Assembly (NCBI RefSeq): GCF_010093595.1
Contig: NW_022985444.1
Span: forward strand, 316,676-380,675
DNA from: Mytilinidion resinicola
Lineage: Eukaryota > Ascomycota > Dothideomycetes > Mytilinidiales > Mytilinidiaceae
Reading direction: 5' to 3'
Length of the DNA: 64,000 bases
Both the position numbers and the translations under genes were made by a program. Under the pieces are notes generated by a model that searched no databases, had not been told where the DNA came from, and saw nothing but the letters and a program-made list of their open reading frames with translations. Position 1 is the stretch's first letter. Each line of letters starts with the position of its first letter. Positions 44,164 through 55,131 of the stretch are shown here, one piece after another.

Positions 44164-46890
44164 TCACTTATTGCCCCTTTCCTCGTCTATAGTATTTGGC
44201 TTCTTGCGCTGAAAGAAAGACTTCATGGGACTGCTGATATTGTTTCCCGCTAGATGACTGCGGCGGTATAGCGTTTCAACTTGAAGAGCGGCCGCCTTGA
44301 TGGGCCGGAAGATGAACCTCAAACTAGGCCGTATGATGGATACGCCAAGGAGGAATTTGATTGCAACCCACATGCAAAAGAAGGTGAAGGCAAATGTTGC
44401 AATCTCCGCCGTCACTAGTGAAACCATCATTAGCCGTGTATTCGAAGTGGGCGAAGCAATACTCACCAGTCCATTTCGCAAAGTAGCTGCTGCGGTAGGT
44501 TCCAGCGTCGCTTGTGAATCGTGATGGGTACTGTTTGTCCTGGAGGGTATTGATCGGGAGGGCAAAGAGACTTGCCATATACGACAAGGGAGTGAAGATG
44601 ATGGTGACGATGGTGAATCCGACAACTGCTGCGCTCATGATGGCAGATGTATGAGCTTCTCGAATCGTCGCGTGTTTTGATTTCAAGTCCAGCATTGCCG
44701 TGACCGATCGCTCGACTCTTTGCGCATCTTCGTCGAGCTGTGCAAGACGCCGGTAATACTCCTTGAACTTGGACTCGGCGCTCTGGATGAACTCCCACTC
44801 CTCTACTTCTTGCTTGGTCCAGATCTGCCAATGGCTTTTGGGGATATTCATACTTCCATCTTGGCCATTCGGCCAGTAGTCGGGCCATGCTTTGCTTGCA
44901 AACGATTTCCACACCACCTCCTGCTGAAGGATGACTCGCTTGATCATTGACAGCTCATCTTGAATGTCGATGATTCGGTGAAGGCAATCTTTTTCCGTCT
45001 CAATCCGGATCCCTGCAATACTGACATCACGAAGGTACGTGTCCACCTTCTCGGAAACCGCTGTGATGGCCTGCTCAAAGATTCTGAAGATGTTGCCTCT
45101 TTTTGGATCAGCTGAGCTGATTTCTATCGATATCACCATATGAGTCATCATCATTCCAATGCACCTGAGCAGCCCTTCGGTGTGGTAGGACTTTCGAATG
45201 AGTTCTCCACGAAGAGAAGCGGTGGATCGCTCCGTCCGCTCCCGCCCGACACAATGAAGACATCTTGCATCTTCCACATCCAAGCTTGCTTGACAATAAT
45301 GAGCTCATTTCGGTCTGGAATATTGTCCAGCGTCTCTTTGTCTGGCTCATTTGCCTTTTGTCCGATTTGCTGGATAGACAAGATAACTTGATCGCAGTTG
45401 CGTCGAGCAAGGGCGTTCTTGGAACAACGATTGACAGCAAAACTCATCCAACGTGAGGGATGGGTAACACCGTGCATCTCTCGGTTTGCCGTAGCAGCAG
45501 TATTTCCAGCCCTCAGAGAGTTTCGGCCAGGCTGTCGCCTTGGCATTGTCCGGATCCCTCCAAGTGTTGAGATGCTTGGCGCTGTCAAAGCCAAAGAATG
45601 GCATCTAATCGATGTCAATGTCTTGGGGTTGTCATTCTCAAGGACTGCTTACAACTATAGACATGTAGTCGGGCAACTTTTCGTCCCCGATGAAGGGTTC
45701 TGGCTTGTTAACTAAGTCGGAGTTGTGAACAACATGTGTTCCCAGTGACTTGAAAGTGCACAACGGATCTCTGACTCCTAGTCCATTTTCAGTTTGGCGC
45801 AGATTCCAAAATTCTTCAATAAGCAGCTTGACTGCTGCCTGAGAAATCTTTTTATCTTTCAGAAGAGTTCCGAGTAAAGCCTTGAATCGATATTAGATCC
45901 TCCAGCATATTCTCCGGCCAAAAACAAGTTGGTCCAATGACACCTACAAGTAAGCCTGGTATCTGTCTATTGTTAGTGCACCTATTCTTACTAACTCTAG
46001 TGATAGGTGGCTGTAGATTGTTGTACTCACATTGCTCAGCCAAAAGCTATAGGTCGTAACCGTTCCGAACAGCTCCAGCTTATCCCACAAACAATCTGCG
46101 TGGAAGCTTTGATTATTCTCTTCTGCCAGCACAAATGCGCTGGCCACTTTAAACGATATACTCCCTAGACCACACGCCGCTTCCCAACCAGTCTCCCCAT
46201 ATAAGTTTGTCTGTTGGATATGCTCAATCTTCATATTGTCCAACAACCACTCAACACACTTGCCTTCATTGCGTCGAATGGCAATGTGAAGACAAGTTTG
46301 CTTCTCCTTGTTGCCAAGAATCGGCATGCCGAAGAAATCTGAATTGCGTTTTATCAGCAACTTCATGGCATCAAGGTGGGTAAAAGAGCAGGCGTAGTGA
46401 GCAGCAGTCCACCCTTTCCATTTTGCATTACGATCTGCTCCATTCGCCAACAAACACCTCAAAACTTCGAGACACCTTCCATGTCCTCCTCCGCAGCAAG
46501 CAACGTGCAAGGCTGTCTTGCCCAGGTCGGCAGGCGAGTTGACATATTCCCGCTTTTCCTTGTCCGGGACCCTTCCGACGAGAAGCTCAACTAATGCGAT
46601 CGATCCAACACCTGCGGCAGCATGCAGAGGAGTATCGTTGTCGCTATTCAGAGCTTTTGGAGATGCTCCGTGGTCCAGAAGAGATTTAGCGATATTGACA
46701 TTTCCCACGCCGCACGCGATATGGAGGACCGTCACCTTCCCCTCTGAAAGCTTGTATTTGTGGAGAGTACTCAGCACCGGCCGCGGTTTCTCTGCAAGAA
46801 GACGATTGACCAAGGCTTCATCTTGATCATCGACAGCTTTTCGTACCTTTGTAGCTGCTCTTCACGGCTAGGTGGTGCCGCGGGAGCCAT
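44164..46890 (-). pseudogene. Ankyrin repeat-CorA fusion gene, several frameshifts
   Basis: From ATG 46890 (MAPAAPPSREEQLQRYEK) the gene shifts frame near 46840 into AVDDQDEALVNRLLAEKP. Ankyrin repeats follow (TVLHIACGVGNVNIAKSLL, TPLHAAAGVGSIALVELL, TALHVACCGGGHGRC, TAAHYACSFTHLDAMKLL, TCLHIAIRRNEGKCVEWLL). After an intron near 46030 comes IPGLLVGVIGPTCFWPENML, then a shift near 45890 into LLGTLLKDKKISQAAVKLL. An intron ends at MPFFGFDSAKHLNTWRD. Further shifts near 45440 and 45200-45280 lead to the CorA part (FEQAITAVSEKVDTYL, VVWKSFASKAWPDYW, SAAVVGFTIVTIIFTPLS) and a second span in the last exon. At least four frame breaks make it a pseudogene of an ankyrin-gated CorA-like membrane protein. 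Confidence 0.75.
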
Positions 46891-47639
46891 TGCTTTGATA
46901 GTGAACTGGTACGCAAAAAGAAGGACAAAGGCAGCGTCGTTAATGGAATCTGAAAGTCAGAATCCTAACGGGAGCGGAGGATGGATGAGCTGCGCTGCTC
47001 GAAGCTTTCCTTTTTCTCCCGGCTACGAAGGCTGAAGGCTGAAGCTTCGTGACCGTCCAACAGCCATCGCAGCTAGCTGCAGCCCAATTCTTGGCATCCC
47101 CTCCACCCGCCATTCTCCGAAGGATTCGGTGTGGCTGAGCAACAGTGCATCCAATGATGGAATGTTTTTCTCGAGTCTGACGGAGAGATTTTCAGCGCCT
47201 TCACGCCCGCATAGTAACGTCTTACACCCCAAGCGAGTATCACCCACCAGCGAGCAGATTTAGTCACGCTTGAAGGATTTCGGACTAGCGGCTCGCGCCA
47301 CCAACATTCCCACCCATTCTCGGCGGTAGGTGATTCTCGGTGGTTGTTGTAGGACGTTAGCTTTAGACGATCTCGATATGCTTCTAACTTCTTAATGCTA
47401 TTAATACTAACCACTTAGATAAGATGCTTAAGTGTTAGTTTTACTAGCCTGAGAGATTTGTTCTTCTACTGAAATGAGTATAGCTACGTCATCGCAGACT
47501 AAGAGAGGTAATCGAAAAGGGCAGACAGTTGCGGGAGCGTTAAGCGGAATCAGAGGAAAGCGGATCAAGACAGGGTGTGTAGCCAAAACCTGTTGTATTG
47601 GTGATGGCGACTAGCGCATTTTTCTTGCTTGGCGTTTTC
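46891..47639. other. Intergenic, no gene recognised
   Basis: Upstream region of the Ank-CorA pseudogene. Short motif-free frames only. Confidence 0.4.
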
Positions 47640-49075
47640 CTTGACGACCTCCTCCGAACTCGCATTCTGACTTCCTACCGTTCATCATGGACTTGGGCAA
47701 CACGATGGTTCCGTATCTGCCGACCTCGACTTCAGCGGTGCTTTTCTTAGCCTACGCATCTTTGTCAGAATCCCAGGACTCAAACGCAATCACATCGACT
47801 AGGTTGTGCGTGGGTGATGTAGTCGGCGACCTCCTCGATCCAGTTGTCGTTATCCAGGTCGCAAGGGAAGACAGGCGATGGGGCCTCGCTAAGGCCTCAG
47901 AATCTTGGTCTCTTTATTTATCGCATCCCGAAGATAATACTTGATCGTTACCGGTAGTTTGAGCTCCTTGTAGACCTGCACGTCCGCCACAACGCTTGCC
48001 AGCAAGAACGTCAAATCAGCACAGCCTCTCACCAACACCCTCTTCCGATGCGTTCGGGGAACAGATCGATCTTCAGCGACTTTTTGCCCGACTTGACGGC
48101 GCTTTCCTTGATCAAACTGCACACAACATTGAGTCGAAGGTTGGTGATCATAAAGCCGCCTGATCCTTGATAGTCTTCCATAAGCCTTTCCGGGTTGTTG
48201 TCGTCGATGCCGCTGAAGAGGATGGGAATAGATATGTATTCAGCTCGAAAGATGCTGGACTATTCGTCAGCGTTATGGAGAATATGAGATCTTGCGCCGT
48301 CTTTGATGGCCTGAGGACTTCGTCGGACGTGCTGCTGTCTAGCGAGAAGACACGGAACTTGTACTCAGGATCCATGGCCGGAGGCGATGGCGAGCTCTCA
48401 GCTACTGAGAGGAAAGACACCGCTGGTCCTGCTACAGCTCGTTGGGCTGTGACTCTTCCGGCCTTGGGCGTTTTCGTCACGGTGATGGGAACTACGAAGG
48501 CGTTTGGTGGTGGTTGATCAAGTCTCAACCGCTCCGATCGTTGAAATCCACCTGTCGATAGCAAGGTCGGCTTTGGAGGTCTGGGCTGCTTGGGGGCTTT
48601 TATTGATGCTAGTCTGGCATGCTGTATGGCGTCCGATTTCGCAACCATCCGCGAAGCCACCCCTGGGGGAGGAGCCCTCAGTGAAGCCACGGGAATCACT
48701 TTTGGATCTTTTCGGAACACAATCTTCAGCTGTCAGTTCGGGTCGTTGAGCTGGTAGGCTACCAAGCTTGCGCTGGGATCTGGCTCCGCGTAGTTCACGA
48801 CACCGTCTTTTGTTCATGCCTTCTCGCACTTTGCGATGCAGTAGGTTGGTGAAGTTATGCGTTAGCATAAAGCGCATGTCGGAGTCGTCGTTACCCCATA
48901 AGAAGACTGGTGGCTTTTTAGCAGTCGGATTTTCGCCCTTTGTCCATGTTGGATTATCGTTTGGCAGTTCTCTGATCCTGTCGTTTCCTTTTGGCTGATC
49001 TTTGACTTCGCCTGTGTATACGCCCTTGATGTCAATCTTTAGCTCGGTACTGTTCAGCTCAGACCCGATGGAAAA
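47640..49075 (-). pseudogene. Decayed gene of unknown family, left-reading half
   Basis: Protein-like blocks follow each other on the minus strand in changing frames: LNSTELKIDIKGVYTGEVKD and FLWGNDDSDMRFMLTHNFTN (49075-48840), YKFRVFSLDSSTSDEVLRPS and LIFSITLTNSPASFELNTYL (about 48370-48190), GGFMITNLRLNVVCSLIKES (about 48160-48090), LTFLLASVVADVQVYKELKL (about 48030-47950), and TAEVEVGRYGTIVLPKSMMN near 47680. The blocks have good coding character, yet no single frame spans them and an in-frame TAG occurs near 47754. I do not know the family. Its first block starts head-to-head with the plus-strand frame at 49043. Confidence 0.45.
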
Positions 49076-49969
49076 GGATTGCTGGTGAGGTGGCTTGTGC
49101 CGAATGGCAAACAGGAAACGCTGAAGGATGCGCCATTGGTCGTTCGCGGTGCAGGCTTCGCATTCGGTGTCGCTTGCAAATTCGTCGTCGAGAACTGCAC
49201 CGTCGTCACGGCCACGACAAAAGATGAAAAAGCAGACGCCAAGAACTCGGTGAAAAGATCCTGGAATGACTCAGAAGACCAAAGGTTCTATGCTAAGCCA
49301 ATGCAAGTCACTGAACCATTGAAGTCGGAGCTGGAGATCAAGATCTATCGAGTGAGCACTACTGCGACCAGTGCGGTAGGAGCTAAGGATGGTGACGAGG
49401 AAGATGGGTGGAACAAGGTTCAGAGAGTCATTAGACCAATGCCCACTGCTTTGTGGGGGAAGTGTGAGTTTCCGTTAATTATGATCGATGGAAATACTAA
49501 TGAACGTCCAGATGATCAATCCACAGATCCGTCTCACAGAGACGCCTCTCAAGCTGCAATGCTGTCGCCGTCAAACGGCACGAAGCAGCTCATGACAGGC
49601 GTAGATATCCACGCTCCAGATGCCAAATTCAGCGCCGAGGTCCCCATTCAATTCAACGTCGTCGACACTATGGGGCAAGATGTCAAGTTTGAAAGCGGCA
49701 AGGAGCCTGTATTCCCGAATCCGAAGCTCGTCAACGCTGCCTGGTCGCCCGTTGCCCCGAGCATGAACTGGCAAGACGATGCTAAGATCATTACGGACGA
49801 GTGGAAAGACATGAAGGGAATTGCCGTGAGTGTGGTGAGCATGTGGAAGGGTGTTTCAGCGTTCAAGATGTGGGATACGAAGAATTTCAGTGGCGCAGCG
49901 CCGCTGAAGACGGTGGAGACGTTTAAGAAGTTGTATCTGAGTATGCCGGCGTTGACTGCTTCTGGCTGA
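49043..49969 (+). pseudogene. C-terminal part of a fungal protein of unknown family
   Basis: Exons 49043-49463 and 49512-49969 (48-nt intron, GTGAGT...TCCAG) join in frame across ALWGK-Y-DQSTDPS and run to the TGA at 49967-49969. The pattern MPTALWGKYD...DPS and a later LMTGVDIHAP resemble the ends of large fungal hypothetical proteins; I am not sure of the family. A TAG directly precedes the open frame and the first methionine is far inside, so the 5' part is missing. The exon-intron structure itself is intact. It could be expressed only if fused to an upstream exon I do not see. Confidence 0.5.
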
Positions 49970-50723
49970 GTTCGTATTTTGCTAGTTACTGGCTCACCAG
50001 TTTAGTGCACTAGCAAATTAAGACGTCCTCTCACTAACGCTAGCATCACCATTCCTTTACCCCCTTAACTCTACTCTCATTGCGGTCTTCAGAGTTAGAT
50101 ATGTGAAGCTTAAAGTCACAGCAGTAAGAATGGCGCACTAATCGATACAATTCACTTTATGAGAGAAATCGTTAGCAGTCACTCAGCACGGCAACGGACG
50201 GTCCGCTATCGTTTCACAAGGAACTGAATCAATGCTACCCTTAGCTGGACGCACAGGAGGATCGCGGAAATATTCAGTAACTAGCCAGGGAAAGCGATTG
50301 GCTCCGGATTTTTTGACCCTCGCTGCCTGCCTGGTCTATCAGAAACTTGACCGCGGAAACACAGGTCGGATCGTGTGAAGGCTTTTTGGTCGCGGCATCC
50401 TATTGGGTTCGAGCCGTTTTCACTATATCATGTAAGTTCGAAGAAAACATCAAGTATTTTGCTGGGGTTGCCTTTTCAAAGCATGAGAATCAGTAGTAGA
50501 ATTGCTTTTAGATCTATGGATACACCGGCCCGAGGCAATTATACACTGATTGAGCGGGTTTTGCAGGGCACCGCGTCTTGGCAAAAGGGAAGTGAGGTGT
50601 CTCAAACTCAACTTTGACTCTTGAGTAGGGCCGCAGATCTGGCTACGTCGCTCTCTCTATTCAGACCTTTTCCTCCCCTCTACACAAACCATCTAAATCT
50701 TTGGAACGTCCATCATGGATCGT
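49970..50723. other. Intergenic, no gene recognised
   Basis: An 80-codon plus-strand frame at 50375-50617 has no motif. Right side is the 3' flank of the phosphate carrier. Confidence 0.4.
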
Positions 50724-51838
50724 TTACTTAGAAATCTCAACACCATTGGTCGCACCTAAGGGTACAGATTTAGCTTTAGTCAGAGGAAGCAAGAGAGCAT
50801 ACAGACTTACCAAGAGCTTTCTTGATGTCACCGTAGATGGCAAATTGGCCCGCAGTAAGTCCACCAACCATGAAGAGACGAGTAGGAAGACCAGTGAAGG
50901 AACCACGGAGACCGAGCTCACCAGCGATCTTGACAAGACGGGAGATGGTGCTATCGCCAGGCAGACCCTTGGTCTTGTTGATCTTGGACAGCATAGTATC
51001 AGCGGGCTGAGAGACGATGGCAGCAGCGAAACCAGCAAGAAGACCAGATCCCAAGTTGACGGCGGTCTGGCCACCACTCGATAGCTTGGACTTGTCAAGA
51101 CGAGCGAGGATAGCCTCGGAAATCTTCTCGAAAGCGACAAACTTGGTCACTGTGTAGGGAACCCTGTAAGTATATGTCAGATTTGAATTTTCCGTCCGTC
51201 CTTGAGCTTGTAATCGAGATCAACGTACTGCTTGAACAGGATAGGGCCAAAACCAGAGTAGAAAGCACCGATGCCCTCGTTTTTGAGAATCTTACTAAAA
51301 CCACCAATCAAACCGTTGGCGAAGCCAGGGGTAGAGACGAGACGGATACGGGTAGCCTCGAGGGGGCAGAGAGCAATAGAGGCGAAGAATTCAGCGCTGG
51401 CGGCAGAGACGGAGTAGACGGCAGTACGGTTCTGGCGGGCCGTTTCGAGGCCAAGAACGTCGATGGATTGCTTCTTGAAAAACTCATAACCGCCAAATTT
51501 GAAGGCTCCCTGGATGAAGTAACCAGTAAAGGTTGGACCGAAGCCAGTCAAAAGAGCCCCGGCGCCCTCGTTTTGAATAACCTGGCGGAACCCGCCAATC
51601 ATACCACGGTTGAAGGTCGCGGGATCGAGCTGAATCTTGGTCTTGACGCTGTGGGAGTGTCAGTACGTGGTGGTGGAGCTGAAGCTGATGGGACAACATA
51701 CACATCGACTGGAGTGAAGGAACCATGTGTAACGGAACAGCCCAGAGCACCAGCAAGAGCGAAGCGAGCGTAAAGATCAATGCCCTCGGGCTTCGTTTGG
51801 GTGGCGGCCTGGGCCAGAGCAGCAGGAGAAGCAGCCAT
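50724..51838 (-). CDS. MIR1: Mitochondrial phosphate carrier, 313 aa, four exons
   Basis: Exons 51838-51702, 51648-51229, 51163-50811 and 50755-50724 (introns 53, 65 and 55 nt) add to 314 codons. The protein imports phosphate with protons across the inner mitochondrial membrane. The three carrier signatures are visible: PVDVVKTKIQ (repeat 1), [10 protein letters not shown] (repeat 2) and [10 protein letters not shown] (repeat 3). These are the forms typical of phosphate carriers, and the segments [20 protein letters not shown] and [16 protein letters not shown] support the assignment. No cleavable presequence is evident, as in yeast Mir1. The last exon codes for only ten complete residues. 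This is a conserved housekeeping gene that marks the start of the intact right part of the window. Confidence 0.93.
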
Positions 51839-52710
51839 TGTAACGGGGATGAATGCGCGCGACTGGTGTAGCTTCTTAGGCGCATAACGCGTAGAAAAGT
51901 ACTGGCGGAGGCTAACTCTTTACCTTCTAACTCTGCCCGGGGCTTTAGCTCGGGTTGAATCGGAAAAAATAAGCTCGGTAACTCCTAACTCCGCCATGTC
52001 ATTATTGTAAACGTATGTCGCGATCGAGGGTTTTGTCTGCTGCGCCCCTCCTTTGCACGTCAGGAGTTGCTGAGCAATGTCCTAACACCTAGGTACCACG
52101 TGGGCAGGTGGCAGTGCTACATAGGGTGCGGCTGAGTGCATATTTCCCCCTTACGAAGTACCTCAGCGAGCTCGGACGTGAGTTGTATTGGTTCGCTACT
52201 AGACTCGCTAACAGTTCCGCTAACCCCAAGCAGAACCAGCCAAAAAAACGATCCGTCCGAAAGAGGAAATGCGCGCTTCTCATGTGGATCTGAGATCGTT
52301 GAGGTGGCGCTCTTGTAGTGTCTTTTCGTCCCGCCCATTCTTTGGCGGGTGGGTGATCCACGACTCAATGCTAAGGTAAAAGAAGAAGCAGAAGGATATC
52401 ATAAATAGAAGAGATAAGTCTACGCGTGAACTTAATACACTGAAGCCGATTTTTGCGGGCGGGGAGGAATTTAAATCCAGAACTTGAGCATCCGATATCT
52501 TCTTCCCACGCCATAGATTTAGTATGAGCAACCAAAACTACGCAGTGTCTTCATCTTTCCTAAATGCTGCGACCCAGGCCAAGTTTCAAAGACATGTCAA
52601 TGTATTATACTATAATCGATCAGCGAGCGAGGTTCAGCTAAACCTCCACACTTGCCAAAAACGTCAACATTCCTCACGTGACCATCGACCTAGTAAATCC
52701 CTCGTAAACT
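51839..52710. other. Intergenic; phosphate carrier promoter
   Basis: Upstream region of the carrier and 3' flank of the kinase gene. A CACGTG-type E-box (CCACGTGG) lies near 52097-52104. No further gene was seen. Confidence 0.4.
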
Positions 52711-53387
52711 TCACCCCTGGTCTTCCATCTCCGATGTTCGTAAATCTAGCCGTATTGCCGATTGCCGCAGAGTCTCTTCAATTGCCGCACTAACGGTCGG
52801 CACATCAGCGTCCGCCTGCACCCGCACAACCTTTCCAGCGGCTTCATATTTCCTTATAGCGTCCACAGTCTTCTCCTCGAAAGTGTTAATCCTTTTGTTT
52901 GTGTTGTCCACGTTATCTCTCTCGTTGCGCCGTCGCCGCAAGGCCCGCAGCATCATGACCTTGCGGGGGCATTCGAGCACAAGCACCAGCGACACGGGCG
53001 CCACATGCTCTTCGAAATACTCGGCTAGATCCAGCCTGCGGGGAAATCCTAAACCCCTCGAAATCAGACTTGCGCTGGTAGCTATCTAACATTGCTATAT
53101 ATGTGCTTACCATCCAAGAAAAATGTGCGCACGCCCTTGGCATACGCTTCTTGAATGTGGCTCTGGAGGATTCCAATATTTATCTCCTTGGGGCCCGAAC
53201 GCCCGCATTCCATGCTTTTGAGAATCAGCTCGCGGTGTGGACTATCCGGATCGGAGAGTTCGCTACGGAGCATGTCTCCCACGCTGAAATGCGCGCAGAG
53301 GAACTTTGTCTGGAGAATCGAGCACTGTGTTCCTTTCCCAGCGCCGGGGCCTCCGAGGATACACACCACGCATATATCCAGAAGCAT
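52711..53387 (-). CDS. UMP-CMP/adenylate-type nucleoside monophosphate kinase, 204 aa
   Basis: Exons 53387-53111 and 53048-52711 (62-nt intron, GTAAGC...TTTAG) give 205 codons. It transfers phosphate from ATP to a nucleoside monophosphate. The P-loop GGPGAGKGTQ is at residues 12-21, FSVGDMLRSEL forms the NMP-binding part, FFLDGFPRR spans the splice site, and a LID-like segment RRRRNERDNVDNTNKR follows. ATG 53387 stands only 11 residues before the P-loop, so there is no targeting sequence. The short LID favours the UMP-CMP type over long-LID adenylate kinases, but substrate choice is not certain. An apparent continuation of exon 1 (KHIYSNVR) is intron read-through. Several positions differ from the usual consensus, so it may be a diverged paralogue. 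Confidence 0.8.
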
Positions 53388-55131
53388 GGTTAGCCGGGCT
53401 CAGGGGAAAATACGGGTGTGCGCAATAGAAGCGGTATTGTAGAAAAAGATGATGCCAGAAACACCTGGGGTAGGCGGTGGTATACTCTCACAGATACACC
53501 GCCAAACCTACGACCTGGCGATGTTCGCCCCCGGCAGCGGTGGCCTCCGCAAAGCTAAAAGGCCTGCCTGCAGACTGCAATCTTAGCGCAAGCCATCTGG
53601 CAATCTTGATTTTCGAGACTAACAAATCCCGACTAAACAGGTGAGCGCTCCGCCAGACGCCCTTCCCCGGGCGAGGCTCAAGGCTTGCTCTCGGTGAAGA
53701 AACAGCCACGGAAGAGGGTATCGACCTCCGGGAGTACTTTCCTCATCAGAGCCCCATTCGCTGCTACCGCCAGTAAACATGTACCACGCGACTGCAGGGC
53801 AGATTTCGTGACGACGTCTAATTAGCGCCTCGTTCTACTACATGTAATCACGAGCACGTCTATCTCTATCAAGCTGTTCTCATCAGGCCGTTCCCGCCGG
53901 GCTGTTCCCCGAGGAACAAGGTCGGTGGAGAAGACGAGGCTTTCATCGCAGACGACGTAGATGTGCCCAATCGCACGGGAAGCATGCACTGTCCAGAAGT
54001 ATATATATATGTCGGAGAAAGTTCTGAAAGATCAGTTCCAGCACATCACTTACGCGCCAATCCAGTCTTCTGTCGTTCCATCCCAGCACCTCATTAACCT
54101 AACCAAACTTGCGCTGCATCTTCTACATCGCCGCTGTCTTCTCTCAGCTAGCTGCCGCCGTCAGAGCAATGGTCTCCCTCCAGATCCCCCACCGCGACGC
54201 CAACAACGACTCTCGTAGACCCTACACGAGTCTCCTCTCCCACAATGGTTAGGCGCACCCCCTCCCCCCTTGAGCCTCCCTTGGCACTGTAGTAACCAGC
54301 TCGAGAGCAGAATTCGACCGCGCTTTCTGCGACCAACTCCGCGCGGCCCGGGGGGATCAGGCCGCGTCTGCGAAACCCACGAACGGCGTCTCGGAGGCAG
54401 ACGAGCGTGCGACAAGAGGTGCGAGATGGCACCGCGAGGTGGCTTTGCAGGGTGTTGGAGCGCAGTTTTCGGGTCCGTGAGGCGCGTGCGTTGGAGAGAG
54501 TCGGTGCTCCTTGGGTTGGGATGGGAGGAGCCGGTGTTTGGACTTGTTGCTTTGGGAGGGCGGCTTCGATGTGAGGCTTCTGAGATTTGACTATGGGCAT
54601 ATTAAATCGAGTTTTCTTTCTTCGAGGTCGTTGGTGCTTTTGCGGTACTATAGCGGTGTTATGTTTGGGACGTCTTTTGCCATGACGTTGGTGTTGGTTT
54701 TGTCAATGGCTACGTTTGGAAAAATATATCTTTTCACCGTTGTTAGAAGCCTTCCGCTGGTAGCACTTGCGACATAGTAGCGTAGCAGGGGGCAGGGTAG
54801 ACAAGTTAAAATTGTGTCTTTGAGTTCATAATTGAGGTTAAGAGAAATATTGCATGCAGAGATATTACATGTTACACGCGATCCAGGAGGAAAACCCCCG
54901 CTAGTGACTCAGTTGGCACCTATCTCTCCTCCTTCGTGATCCAGGCACCTGGCCAGACCCAGTAAACTTTTAGTCGTCACATCGTTGCCGCGAAACTCGA
55001 CTTGTTAATTTCGCGTAAAGACTACCTTAGAAGGAGCCAATTAACTGCTTCCGCGTCCTTTTTCGCTGCATATTAATAACGATAGAGATAATGTTGAAGT
55101 GTGCTTTCTCAAATTCATTGGTCACGTAGAT
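53388..55131. other. 1.7-kb intergenic interval, no gene recognised
   Basis: Arginine- and proline-rich frames at 54148-54600 on both strands look like composition effects of GC-rich DNA. No motif was found. Confidence 0.4.

Noticed and set aside
50701..51773. Long plus-strand frames across the phosphate carrier
   Set aside because: Antisense shadows of a strongly conserved carrier gene with a complete four-exon model.
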